A stretch of 64,000 nt of DNA from Azospirillum sp. (lineage in GTDB: Bacteria; Pseudomonadota; Alphaproteobacteria; Azospirillales; Azospirillaceae). Both the position numbers and the translations under genes were made by a program. This document shows, one piece after another, positions 54,342-64,000 of this stretch (the first letter of the stretch is position 1; each line of letters starts with the position of its first letter). The notes under the pieces were generated by a model. It was not told the DNA's origin. It worked only from the letters and a program-made list of their open reading frames with translations, and did not search any database. The stretch is from the NCBI GenBank assembly GCA_016124535.1, contig WGNK01000006.1, forward strand, positions 1-64,000, written 5' to 3'.

Positions 54342-54455
54342 ATGGATCGGTGTTTTGTATTTGTTCCAGCTCGGCGGGACGGCCACGTGAGGCCAAACGC
54401 CAGACACCGACCACTCAGGGCCGACCACCAGGGTCGAGGCAGGGGAGTCCCAGGA

Positions 54456-55181
54456 ATGCTGACACGTAAGCAGTTCGAACTGCTGCAGTTCATTCAGGAG
54501 CGGCTGGCACACAGCGGTGTATCCCCATCTTTCGACGAGATGAAGGATGCCCTGGGGCTGAAGTCGAAATCGGGCATCCACCGGCTGATCACCGGCCTGG
54601 AGGAGCGCGGATTCATTCGCCGCCTGCCCCACCGTGCCCGCGCGCTCGAAGTCACCCGGCTGCCCGAAGGTTGCGCCGGCGCCGACAGCGGCACCGTCGT
54701 CTCGCTCAAACCGGTGCCACGTGCCCGGTTCCAACCCAATGTTATCAAGGGCGATTTCGCCGGGGCCTTCCCCGGCCGCGACGTGACCGAAGATGCCGAG
54801 GCCGTGGCCCTACCGCTCTACGGCCGCATCGCCGCCGGTACCCCGATCGAAGCGCTGCGCGACCACAGCCAGACCATCGCGGTCCCGGCCAGCCTGCTGG
54901 CCGGCGGCGAGCATTACGCGCTGCAGGTTGCCGGCGACTCGATGGTCGAAGCCGGCATTCTCGACGGCGACACTGTGGTGATCCACCGCTGCGATACCGC
55001 CGACAGCGGCGCCATCGTCGTAGCGCTGGTCGACGATAGCGAGGTCACGCTGAAGCGGCTGCGCCGCAAGGGCCAGACCATTGCGCTGGAGCCGGCCAAC
55101 CCCGCCTATGAGACCCGCATTTTCGGCGCCGACCGGGTCAAGGTCCAGGGCCGGCTGGTCGGTCTGCTGCGCAAATATTGA
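54456..55181 (+). CDS. lexA: SOS repressor LexA
   Basis: Represses DNA-damage genes and is cleaved with RecA. 241 residues; winged helix ([20 protein letters not shown]) at about 18-70, cleavage Ala-Gly in [10 protein letters not shown], catalytic Ser in GDSMVEAGI and Lys in [13 protein letters not shown] 54456 has GGGGAG upstream. Its promoter carries an SOS box. Confidence 0.97.
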   Translation: MLTRKQFELLQFIQERLAHSGVSPSFDEMKDALGLKSKSGIHRLITGLEERGFIRRLPHRARALEVTRLPEGCAGADSGTVVSLKPVPRARFQPNVIKGDFAGAFPGRDVTEDAEAVALPLYGRIAAGTPIEALRDHSQTIAVPASLLAGGEHYALQVAGDSMVEAGILDGDTVVIHRCDTADSGAIVVALVDDSEVTLKRLRRKGQTIALEPANPAYETRIFGADRVKVQGRLVGLLRKY

Positions 55182-55237
55182 CGCGGGGCCGAAACCTTCC
55201 CCTCGACATCGGCCGGCCGCTCGGCCACGGTTGACCC

Positions 55238-58060
55238 ATGTCTGAAAATGATCCCCATCCATCCGCCGCCCGGCCGCGCAGCGGTGCGCTCTACCTGATC
55301 GACGGCTCGGGCTTTATCTTCCGCGCCTTCCACGCCCTGCCGCCGATGACCCGTGGCGACGGCACCCCGGTCAATGCCGTGCTCGGCTTCACCAATATGC
55401 TGATGAAGCTGCTGGCCGAACTCGGCGCCCAGGCGGTGGCGGTGATCTTCGACGCCAAGCGGCTCAATTTCCGCAACGACATCTACCCGGACTACAAGGC
55501 CAATCGCGACGACCCGCCGCCCGAACTCCGGCCCCAGTTCGCGATCATCCGCGAAGCCACCGAAGCCTTCAACCTGCCGGCGATCGAGCTGGAGGGGTTT
55601 GAAGCCGACGACCTGATCGCGACCTATACCCGGCTGGCCCGCGAGGCCGGACGCGACGTCACCATCGTGTCCTCCGACAAGGACCTGATGCAACTGGTCG
55701 GCGACGGCGTGCGCATGCTCGACCCGCTGAAGAACCGGCTGATCGGGCCCGCCGAAGTCTTCGAAAAATTCGGCGTCGCCCCCGACAAGGTGGTCGATGT
55801 CCAGGCCCTGGCCGGCGACAGCACCGACAATGTGCCGGGCGTGCCGGGGATCGGCGTCAAGACCGCGGCCCAGCTGATCGGCGAATACGGCGATCTCGAC
55901 ACCCTGCTGGCACGGGCCGGTGAGATCAAGCAGCCCAAGCGCCGCCAGTCGCTGATCGACTTCGCCGAACAGGCGCGGATCTCGCGCCGGCTGGTCCGGC
56001 TGGAAGACCGCGCCCCGGTACCGGTACCGCTCGACCAATTGGTCGTGCGTGCGCCGGACCCGCAGACCCTGATCGGCTTCCTGCGCGCCCAATCCTTCCG
56101 CAGCGTCATCACCAAGGTCGAAAACGACCTGCTGCGGGCCGGGACTTCGGGCGATCGACCGGCCGCGGCGAAGCCCCTGCCCGCTGCGGGCGCCGCCCCG
56201 ATACCGGCCGGCGCCGAGGCCGGGTACGAGCTGGTCCAGAGTGCTGAGGCACTTCGCGCCTGGATCGTCCGGGCTCAGGACGCCGGCATCGTCGCGGTCG
56301 ACACCGAGACCGACAGCCTGACCCCATCAACCGCCAAGCTGGTCGGGGTCTCGCTGGCGACCGCCGCCGGGCGGGCCTGCTACATCCCGCTCAGCCATGT
56401 TGCGCCGGACGCCCATGCCGGCGGCTTCGACTTCGGCGGCGGCGACCACCACCCGCAGCAAATCCCGATGTCCGAAGCGATCGCGCTGTTGAAGCCGCTG
56501 CTCGAGGACGCCGGCGTGCTCAAAGTCGGGCACAATATGAAATATGATCGGCAGGTATTCGCCCAGCACGACATCGACGTGGCGCCGGTCGACGACACCA
56601 TGCTGATCTCCTATGTCCTGGAGGGTGGCCTGCATGGCCACGGCATGGACGAGCTGGCGGAACTTCATCTCGGCCACCAGACAATCAAATTCGGCGAGGT
56701 CGCGGGCACCGGCAAGGCCCAGGTCACCTTCGACCGCGTCCCGCTCGACCGGGCCTGCGCCTATGCCGCCGAAGATGCCGACGTGACCCTTCGGTTGCAC
56801 CAGGTTTTGAAGCCGCGGCTGGTCGATGCCCACATGGTCACGGTTTACGAGACGATCGAGCGCCCGCTGGGGCCGGTGATTGCGGCGATGGAACAGACCG
56901 GCATCCGACTCGATCGCGCCGTACTCGGGCGGATGAGTCGCGATTTCGCCGAGCGGCTGATCGAGCTTGAAGCGGAGATTCAGCGCCTGGCCGGCCATCC
57001 GTTCAATGTCGGCTCCCCCAAACAGCTGGGCGAGGTGCTGTTCGATGAAATGGGCCTGAGCGGCGGCAAACGCGGCAAGACCGGGGCGTGGTCGACCGAC
57101 AGCGCCGTACTCGAGGCAATCGCCGAGCAAGGAGTCGAGATTGCGACCAAGGTGCTCGACTGGCGCCAATTGGCCAAGCTCAAAAGCACCTATACCGACA
57201 GCCTGCCCGAGCAGATCGACCGCCGGACCGGCCGGGTCCACACCTCGTTCGCGGTCGCCCACACCAGCACCGGCCGGCTGGCCTCCAGCGATCCCAACCT
57301 GCAGAACATCCCGATCCGCACCGAGGAAGGCCGCAAAATTCGCACCGCCTTCGTCGCCGAACCCGGCTGGAAGCTGCTGTCGGTCGATTATTCGCAGATC
57401 GAGCTACGCCTGGTCGCCGAGATCGCCGGCATCGCAGCCCTTCGCCAGGCCTTCCACGACGGCGTCGACATCCATGCGCTGACCGCCTCCCAGGTCTTCG
57501 GGGTGCCGCTGGCCGAGATGACCTCGGAAATCCGGCGCAAGGCCAAGGCGATCAATTTCGGCATCATCTATGGCATCAGCGGCTTCGGGCTGGCGCGCCA
57601 GCTCGGCATCGCCACCGGCGAAGCCAACGCCTTCATCAAGCAATATCTCGAGCGCTTCCACGAACTGGGCGCCTGGATGGAGCAGACCAAGGTGTTTTGT
57701 CGCCAGCACGGTTTCGTGCGCACCCTCCACGGCCGGAAATGCCACATTCAGGGCATCAACGACAAGAACCCGGCGCGCCGCGGCTTTGCCGAGCGTCAGG
57801 CGATCAATGCACCGATCCAAGGTACCGCCGCCGATATCATCAAACGCGCGATGATCCGGGTGCCGCCGGCACTCGCCGCCGCCGGGCTCGGCGCACGCAT
57901 GCTGCTCCAGGTCCATGACGAATTGCTGTTCGAGGTCCCGGAGACGGAGGCCGAGGAAACCTCCGCCGTGGTCCGCCGCACCATGGAGGCGGCAGCGCGG
58001 CTGGGCGTGCCGCTGGTCGCCGAGGCCGGGATCGGCGACAACTGGGCGGCCGCTCACTGA
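55238..58060 (+). CDS. polA: DNA polymerase I
   Basis: Repair and primer removal polymerase. 940 residues: 5' nuclease domain (about 1-290) with LYLIDGSGFIFRAFHALPPM; 3'-5' exonuclease-like domain (about 320-525) with VAVDTETDSLT, in which the exonuclease Asp and Glu are present; and polymerase domain with motif A DYSQIELRLVAEIA, motif B RRKAKAINFGIIYG and motif C QVHDELLFE. Follows lexA by 56 bp. Confidence 0.98.
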   Translation: MSENDPHPSAARPRSGALYLIDGSGFIFRAFHALPPMTRGDGTPVNAVLGFTNMLMKLLAELGAQAVAVIFDAKRLNFRNDIYPDYKANRDDPPPELRPQFAIIREATEAFNLPAIELEGFEADDLIATYTRLAREAGRDVTIVSSDKDLMQLVGDGVRMLDPLKNRLIGPAEVFEKFGVAPDKVVDVQALAGDSTDNVPGVPGIGVKTAAQLIGEYGDLDTLLARAGEIKQPKRRQSLIDFAEQARISRRLVRLEDRAPVPVPLDQLVVRAPDPQTLIGFLRAQSFRSVITKVENDLLRAGTSGDRPAAAKPLPAAGAAPIPAGAEAGYELVQSAEALRAWIVRAQDAGIVAVDTETDSLTPSTAKLVGVSLATAAGRACYIPLSHVAPDAHAGGFDFGGGDHHPQQIPMSEAIALLKPLLEDAGVLKVGHNMKYDRQVFAQHDIDVAPVDDTMLISYVLEGGLHGHGMDELAELHLGHQTIKFGEVAGTGKAQVTFDRVPLDRACAYAAEDADVTLRLHQVLKPRLVDAHMVTVYETIERPLGPVIAAMEQTGIRLDRAVLGRMSRDFAERLIELEAEIQRLAGHPFNVGSPKQLGEVLFDEMGLSGGKRGKTGAWSTDSAVLEAIAEQGVEIATKVLDWRQLAKLKSTYTDSLPEQIDRRTGRVHTSFAVAHTSTGRLASSDPNLQNIPIRTEEGRKIRTAFVAEPGWKLLSVDYSQIELRLVAEIAGIAALRQAFHDGVDIHALTASQVFGVPLAEMTSEIRRKAKAINFGIIYGISGFGLARQLGIATGEANAFIKQYLERFHELGAWMEQTKVFCRQHGFVRTLHGRKCHIQGINDKNPARRGFAERQAINAPIQGTAADIIKRAMIRVPPALAAAGLGARMLLQVHDELLFEVPETEAEETSAVVRRTMEAAARLGVPLVAEAGIGDNWAAAH

Positions 58061-58088
58061 GTTCTTGCGAGTTTGTTCTTGCGCGTTT
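58061..58088. repeat. Two 14-bp tandem copies after polA
   Basis: GTTCTTGCGAGTTT (58061-58074) is followed by GTTCTTGCGCGTTT (58075-58088), directly after the polA stop. Confidence 0.8.
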
Positions 58089-58116
58089 CTTCCGAAAGCT
58101 CCGTCCCACCAATTCG

Positions 58117-58147
58117 CCCGATCTGGGTCCGACGGCTCCAGATCGGG
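58117..58147. terminator. Bidirectional hairpin between polA and the surface protein gene
   Basis: CCCGATCTGG (58117-58126) pairs with CCAGATCGGG (58138-58147); CCCACC and GGTGGG extend outside with unpaired bases. Convergent genes on both sides. Confidence 0.65.
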
Positions 58148-58193
58148 TGTCCGGTGGGGTCCGGGGCAATGCCCCGGAATTTCGTCCCGACGT

Positions 58194-58610
58194 TCAGTTG
58201 ACCACCCGCCAGGTCCCGTCTGCTTCCAGGCAAGCGGTGCCGAAGGCAGTTCGGGCAATCCCGCCGACCACCACGGTGGCCTGGTATTCCCGGCACGAGC
58301 GGCCGTAACCATCGACATAGGTCGGCGAGGTTTGAGCGGCCGGCAGCGCCTGGGGCTGGGCATAAACCACCGCCGGGGGCCGGGCATAGACCACGGCGGG
58401 CGGCGGCGCGTAGACCACCACTGCCGGCGGCGGGGCAGCCCAAACCACGCCCCGCGGGTACCAGCCCCACGGCCAGCCGCAGCAGCCATAGCCGTAACTG
58501 AACCCGAAATGGACGTAGGAGTGGCCATGGTGATGCCCCCCTGCCACGGCGGGAGCGGATATCGAGGCCGACAGGCCCACCGCCAAAACGGCCAACGCCC
58601 ATCTGTTCAT
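58194..58610 (-). CDS. Small secreted protein with Pro-Val-Tyr repeat and surface-antigen C-terminus
   Basis: 138 residues: signal peptide (about 1-23), a His/Tyr/Gly-rich segment, and a Pro-rich repeat of PPxVVYA units. The final 40 residues (SCREYQATVVVGGIARTAFG and TACLEADGTWRVV) match the C-terminus of outer-membrane surface antigens of the 17-kDa/RT0821 kind, with its two Cys. Probably outer-membrane associated or periplasmic; function unknown. Confidence 0.72.
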   Translation of the reverse strand: MNRWALAVLAVGLSASISAPAVAGGHHHGHSYVHFGFSYGYGCCGWPWGWYPRGVVWAAPPPAVVVYAPPPAVVYARPPAVVYAQPQALPAAQTSPTYVDGYGRSCREYQATVVVGGIARTAFGTACLEADGTWRVVN

Positions 58611-58815
58611 CGCGGCACCCTCCAGATCGGCGATTTCGCCCAGGCCAGGTCCGGCGGCTTTGCCCCGGTCTAAGGCTTAGCCTACCGCGCTCCGCGGCTC
58701 CGATGAAGCGCCGCATTGTAACCAAGTGTAACCCGCCCCGCCAGACCGCCAGGATCGCGGCTCCGGCCGGGGGACCGATAAACGGACAGGCCCGTGGGGG
58801 GACACCGCTGCTGAA

Positions 58816-58835
58816 GCCAAGTCGTGCAGCTTGGC
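58816..58835. terminator. Stem-loop downstream of aceB
   Basis: GCCAAG (58816-58821) and CTTGGC (58830-58835) flank 8 nt; nine C directly follow (58835-58843). 30 bp after the aceB stop on the minus strand. The rest of the 255-bp gap shows nothing notable. Confidence 0.4.
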
Positions 58836-58865
58836 CCCCCCCCGCGCGGGCCTGGCGAAAGCGCC

Positions 58866-60473
<1,608 letters not shown>

Positions 60474-60487
60474 GTCGTCTCCCTGAA

Positions 60488-60576
60488 GGTCTTTGGACGC
60501 CGCCTCGCATCGGCAGCAGGCGTGGGGCGGTTTTGCCGGCTTCAATACCACAGCTCCCCGCTGCCTGCCAAAGACC
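60488..60576 (-). ncRNA. Structured leader candidate between aceB and cbiG-cobJ
   Basis: GGTCTTTGG (60488-60496) and CCAAAGACC (60568-60576) form a closing 9-bp stem. Inside, GGCAGC (60512-60517) pairs with GCTGCC (60560-60565), GGGG (60524-60527) with CCCC (60556-60559), and CGG-TTTTG-CCG makes a terminal hairpin. An alternative CGCC/GGCG helix competes with part of it. On the minus strand the closing stem ends 6 bases before GGGAG of aceB. No B12-box or glycine-riboswitch core was recognised. The strand is inferred. Confidence 0.5.
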
Positions 60577-60631
60577 GAAGACCAGATCTCGAAGCTTCAT
60601 CGGCGCGGTCCGATGTGCTACCGCTCGCGCC

Positions 60632-62452
60632 ATGCCTGCTCCCGTCCTGGTCGCCCTTACCCCACCCGGATTGTCCGTCGCCCGCAGCCTGGCGGCGGCG
60701 CTCCCCGATGCCCGCGTCCACGGTCTGAACGGCCGGGTCGAGGGCGCTGATGCTGGCTTCACCAGCGTCGCAGACCATTTGCGCGACTTGTTCCGGGCCG
60801 GCGTGCCGATCATCGGCATCTGTTCGGCCGGCGTGCTGATCCGCACCCTGGCGCCGCTGCTCGCGGACAAGACCGCCGAGCCGCCGGTTCTGGCGGTGGC
60901 GGAGGACGGCAGTGCCGTGGTCCCGCTGCTGGGCGGCCACCACGGCGCCAACGACCTCGCCCGCCTGCTCGCCGACGCGCTGGGCTGCGCCGCCGCGGTC
61001 ACCACCGCCGGCGATCTGCGATTCGGGGTCGCGCTCGACCAGCCGCCGCCGGGCTGGCGCCTGGCCAATCCCGGTAACGCCAAGCCATTCATGGCCGCTC
61101 TTCTGGCCGGCGCCACCGTGCGTCTGGACGGCGACGCCCCGTGGCTGACCGCCAGCGCCCTGCCCTTTGCCGAGCAGGCCGGGCTGGTTTTGCGGGTGAC
61201 CGAGCGGCTGGCCCTCGGCGATGCCGGCACGCTGGTCTATCACCCGCCGGTGCTGGCGATCGGAGTCGGCTGCGAGCGCGGCTGCGACCCGGCCGAATTG
61301 ACCGGGTTGGTCAGCAGCGCCCTGGACTCGGCCGGATTGTCCGCCGCCGCCGTGGCTGTTGTGGCCTCGCTCGATCTCAAAGCCGACGAACCGGCCGTCC
61401 ATGCGGTGGCACGCCAGCTCGGCGTACCGGCCCGGTTCTTCGAATCCGGCACGCTGGAAGCCGAGACGCCGCGCCTGGTCTATCCGTCCGACGCGGTGTT
61501 CCGCGAGGTCGGCTGCCATGGCGTCGCCGAAGCTGCGGCTCTGGCGGCGGTCGGCCCCAGAGGCAGCCTGGTGGCGCCGAAGCGGAAATCGGCCAGGGCG
61601 ACCTGCGCCGTCGCCCTGGCCCCAACCCCGCTTGACGGCGGCGCCGTTGGCCGCGCGCGGGGACGGCTTGCGGTGGTCGGGATCGGACCGGGCATGGCGG
61701 CGTGGCGAACGCCGGAGGCCGAAGCCTGTCTGGCGCGGGCCACCGATGTGGTCGGCTACCGGCTCTATCTGGATTTGCTCGGCACCACGCTGGCGGGCAA
61801 GCGGCTGCACGGGCTGGAACTGGGCGAAGAGACGGAACGGGCGCGACTGGCCCTGGAACTGGCGGCGTCCGGCCGGGAGGTCGCCCTGGTGTCGAGCGGC
61901 GATGCCGGCATCTATGCCATGGCCAGCCTGGTGTTTGAACTGCTCGACCGCGGCGGCCGTGCCGACTGGCGCCGGGTCGAGGTGACCGTCACCCCAGGCA
62001 TCTCGGCGCTGCAGGCGGCGGCGGCCCGCGCTGGAGCGCCGCTCGGCCATGACTTCTGCGCGATCTCGCTGTCCGATCTGCTGACGCCGTGGCCGGCGAT
62101 CGAGGCGAGGCTGCAGGCTGCGGCGACCGCGGATTTCGTGGTCGCCCTCTACAATCCGGTATCCCAGCGACGAACCACCCAGCTGGCACGGGCTCAGGAA
62201 ATTCTGAGCCAGCACCGGCCACCGACGACGCCGGTGGTGCTGGCGCGCAACCTCGGCCGCGCTGGCGAAGCGGTACGGGTGACGAGCTTGGCGGGGCTCG
62301 ACGTGACCACGGTCGATATGCTGACCCTGGTACTGGTCGGCTCGTCGGCGACCACCCTGGTCCCACGCGGCGATGGCGGAACCTGGGTCTACACGCCCCG
62401 CGGCTACGCCGGCAAGACATCCAGCGTCAACGCCGCCGGGGAACCGTCATGA
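60632..62452 (+). CDS. CbiG-CobJ fusion (cobalt-precorrin-5A hydrolase-like plus precorrin-3B C17-methyltransferase)
   Basis: Two steps of the corrin-ring pathway in one chain. 606 residues from ATG 60632. About 1-205 is the CbiG N-terminal region ([31 protein letters not shown]) and about 215-335 the CbiG/CobE C-terminal domain ([13 protein letters not shown]). From about 343 a SAM-dependent C17-methyltransferase follows ([44 protein letters not shown]). CobJ belongs to the aerobic route, CbiG to the anaerobic one, so the route is uncertain. No good ribosome site. Overlaps cobM by 4 bp. Confidence 0.9.
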   Translation: MPAPVLVALTPPGLSVARSLAAALPDARVHGLNGRVEGADAGFTSVADHLRDLFRAGVPIIGICSAGVLIRTLAPLLADKTAEPPVLAVAEDGSAVVPLLGGHHGANDLARLLADALGCAAAVTTAGDLRFGVALDQPPPGWRLANPGNAKPFMAALLAGATVRLDGDAPWLTASALPFAEQAGLVLRVTERLALGDAGTLVYHPPVLAIGVGCERGCDPAELTGLVSSALDSAGLSAAAVAVVASLDLKADEPAVHAVARQLGVPARFFESGTLEAETPRLVYPSDAVFREVGCHGVAEAAALAAVGPRGSLVAPKRKSARATCAVALAPTPLDGGAVGRARGRLAVVGIGPGMAAWRTPEAEACLARATDVVGYRLYLDLLGTTLAGKRLHGLELGEETERARLALELAASGREVALVSSGDAGIYAMASLVFELLDRGGRADWRRVEVTVTPGISALQAAAARAGAPLGHDFCAISLSDLLTPWPAIEARLQAAATADFVVALYNPVSQRRTTQLARAQEILSQHRPPTTPVVLARNLGRAGEAVRVTSLAGLDVTTVDMLTLVLVGSSATTLVPRGDGGTWVYTPRGYAGKTSSVNAAGEPS

Positions 62453-63210
62453 CGGTCCATTTCATCGGCGCCGGTCCGGGCGCGCCGGACCTGATCACCA
62501 TCCGTGGCCGCGACCTGATCGCGCGCTGCCCGGTTTGCCTCTATGCCGGCTCGCTGGTGCCGGTCGAGCTGGTGGCCTACGCGCCCGCCGGTGCCAGGGT
62601 GATCGATACCGCCCCCCTGACGCTCGACCAGATCATCGAGGAGATGGCCGCAGCCGAGCGGGATGGTCACGACGTCGCGCGGGTCCATTCCGGCGATCCC
62701 TCGCTCTATGGCGCGATCGCCGAGCAGATCGTCCGCCTGGACCGGCTGGGCATCGGATGGGACATCACGCCGGGCGTGCCCGCCTATGCCGCGGCTGCGG
62801 CCGCCCTCGGCACCGAATTGACGCTGCCGGAGATCGCCCAGACCGTGATTCTGACCCGCACCGCGATGCAGGCCTCGGCGATGCCCGAGGGCGAAGCGCT
62901 GGCGGTGCTGGGACGCTCGGGCGCCACCCTGGCAATTCACCTGTCGGTGCGCAACCTGCGCCACATCGTCGACGAGTTGACCCCGCTCTACGGTGCCGAT
63001 TGCCCGGTCGCCGTCGTCTACCGGGCCAGTTGGCCCGACCAGCAGGTGATCCGCGGCACGCTCGCCAACATCCAGCCGCAGGTGCGGGCGGCCAAGCTGA
63101 CCCGGACCGCGCTGATCCTGGTCGGCCGGGTGCTGGGCGCCCGCGATTTCCGCGACAGCGCACTCTACGACCCGGCCCACGCCCATATCCTGCGCCCGGA
63201 ACGGGGATAA
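62449..63210 (+). CDS. cobM: Precorrin-4 C11-methyltransferase
   Basis: Corrinoid synthesis, SAM-dependent. 253 residues; [29 protein letters not shown] and [15 protein letters not shown] are CobM/CbiF hallmarks. ATG overlaps the stop of the preceding fusion gene (ATGA). Downstream is a convergent metallophosphoesterase. Confidence 0.95.
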   Translation: MTVHFIGAGPGAPDLITIRGRDLIARCPVCLYAGSLVPVELVAYAPAGARVIDTAPLTLDQIIEEMAAAERDGHDVARVHSGDPSLYGAIAEQIVRLDRLGIGWDITPGVPAYAAAAAALGTELTLPEIAQTVILTRTAMQASAMPEGEALAVLGRSGATLAIHLSVRNLRHIVDELTPLYGADCPVAVVYRASWPDQQVIRGTLANIQPQVRAAKLTRTALILVGRVLGARDFRDSALYDPAHAHILRPERG

Positions 63211-63253
63211 GCCGGCGCGCCGGTGGCGGCACTCCAGCCACCGCCGGCGGATT

Positions 63254-64000
63254 TCAGGTCGACAGGAAGCGCTGCTGATCGCCCTCCAGCACCAGGCAGG
63301 TCAAGCGGCCGGTGGCGAAGGCGCCGGTGTCGATGCCGATCCGGTTGGGCCGGATTTCCGGCGTCTCGGCAATGGTATGGCCATGGACCACGACCTTGCC
63401 ATGGTCAGCACTCGACAGCAGGAACGGATCGCGGATCCACAGCAGGTCGGCGCTGGCCTGGCGCTCGAACGGCACGCCCGGCCGAATGCCGGCATGGACG
63501 AAGAAGTAATCGCCGACACTGAACGAGGGCTTCAGCCGATTGAGAAAATCGAGATGCCTGGGCGGGATTTCCCAGCGTATCTTGCGTTGCAGCATGGCCA
63601 ATTCGTCGCGATTGGGCCAGCCGACCGGAGCGGGCAGCCCGTAGCTCTCCAGGGTCGCCTTGCCGCCCATGGTCAACCAGCCGGCGCCGTCGCGCAGGTC
63701 GGCCAGGAAGCGCAGCATCAGGTCCTCGTGGTTGCCGCGCAGATAGACGATCCGAAAGCCGTCCGGACTGCAGGCGATCAGCCGATCGATCACGCCCTTG
63801 GAATCGCTGCCGCGATCGACGTAGTCGCCGAGGAAAACCAGTCCCTTGGCGCGGTTCGGACGGGCCGCGGCATCGGCTTCTACTGCTTCGAGCAGCTGTG
63901 CAAGCAGATCGGACCGGCCATGGATATCGCCGACGGCGTAGAGCCGGAGCCCTTCGGGCAGCCGCGGCTTGCGACCTTCCTCGCTACGTGCCCGGTCGTC
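63254..64000 (-). CDS. Metallophosphoesterase (Ser/Thr phosphatase family), 5' end outside window
   Basis: Open frame to the right edge; at least 248 residues. YAVGDIHGRSDLL, VFLGDYVDRGSDS, YLRGNHEDLML, FVHAGIRPG and VVHGHT are the five metal-binding and catalytic motifs of the PPP-type phosphoesterases, so a di-metal site is complete. Bacterial members dephosphorylate proteins or diadenosine tetraphosphate. An upstream start is not visible. Confidence 0.92.
   Translation of the reverse strand, partial: DDRARSEEGRKPRLPEGLRLYAVGDIHGRSDLLAQLLEAVEADAAARPNRAKGLVFLGDYVDRGSDSKGVIDRLIACSPDGFRIVYLRGNHEDLMLRFLADLRDGAGWLTMGGKATLESYGLPAPVGWPNRDELAMLQRKIRWEIPPRHLDFLNRLKPSFSVGDYFFVHAGIRPGVPFERQASADLLWIRDPFLLSSADHGKVVVHGHTIAETPEIRPNRIGIDTGAFATGRLTCLVLEGDQQRFLST

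Noticed and set aside
58061..58078. SOS box GTTC...GTTC after polA
   Set aside because: The two GTTC are separated by 10 bp, not 7, and they belong to a 14-bp tandem duplication downstream of the gene.
60474..60631. Cobalamin riboswitch upstream of the CbiG-CobJ gene
   Set aside because: Neither strand shows the conserved B12 box or the GCCACTG element; only non-specific stems are seen.

Overview
The window looks like about 64 kb of chromosome from a GC-rich alphaproteobacterium, most likely a Rhodospirillales-type organism. This is inferred from gene content and order: trpG-trpD-trpC-moaC-moeA-lexA, glnK-type P-II next to an aminotransferase followed by ftsK and lolA, a GAAC-N7-GAAC SOS box in front of lexA, and an Irr/PerR-like palindrome between dps and sodB. 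Most of it is densely packed core genome with short gaps. No rRNA, tRNA, CRISPR array, transposase or phage gene was seen.

Layout. 0-5.4 kb (minus strand): a partial zinc-ribbon/Ser-Thr kinase/pentapeptide protein, then rplU-rpmA-obgE-proB. 5.6-16.4 kb: a four-repeat protein of unknown function, adenosine kinase, a single-chain restriction-methylation enzyme, an EI24 membrane protein, a bactofilin split by a C9 tract, nth with a PaaI-type thioesterase, DUF2244, an AraC-HTH/alkyltransferase fusion, dapB and DUF1289. 16.6-20 kb: an orphan TssL (DotU/OmpA) protein and a large VWA/amidotransferase-like membrane protein. 20-25.6 kb: divergent dps/sodB, then the sulfate assimilation operon cysH-cysD-cysNC.

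25.7-43 kb (all minus strand): B12-dependent ribonucleotide reductase, a PAS histidine kinase, nadE, a lone peptide-type ABC permease, DUF1640, a tight GNAT/C39-RimK pair, lolA, ftsK, an aminotransferase and a P-II protein. 43.3-47.1 kb: a UbiH-family hydroxylase, then a gene-poor stretch with two AT-rich islands, several strong palindromes, one SDR and one small protein. 47.1-58 kb: thpR, a bacteriohemerythrin overlapping a peptide-binding protein, trpG-trpD-trpC-moaC-moeA, lexA and polA. 58.2-64 kb: a small surface-antigen-like protein, malate synthase A with a structured 5' leader, a CbiG-CobJ fusion with cobM, and a partial metallophosphoesterase.

How genes fit together. The corrinoid genes at the right end make intermediates of the cofactor that NrdJ needs. 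CysH is of the Cys-rich APS-reductase type, yet the operon also carries an APS kinase domain. Dps and SodB share a 336 bp divergent control region holding a metal-regulator-like palindrome. LexA carries its own SOS box. The most interesting leads are: the GNAT-C39/RimK pair (a predicted peptide-ligase system), the aceB leader RNA, the aminotransferase hairpin that buries its ribosome binding site, the C9 frameshift in the bactofilin gene, the four-repeat protein with a strong promoter, and the AT-rich islands around 45 and 47 kb.
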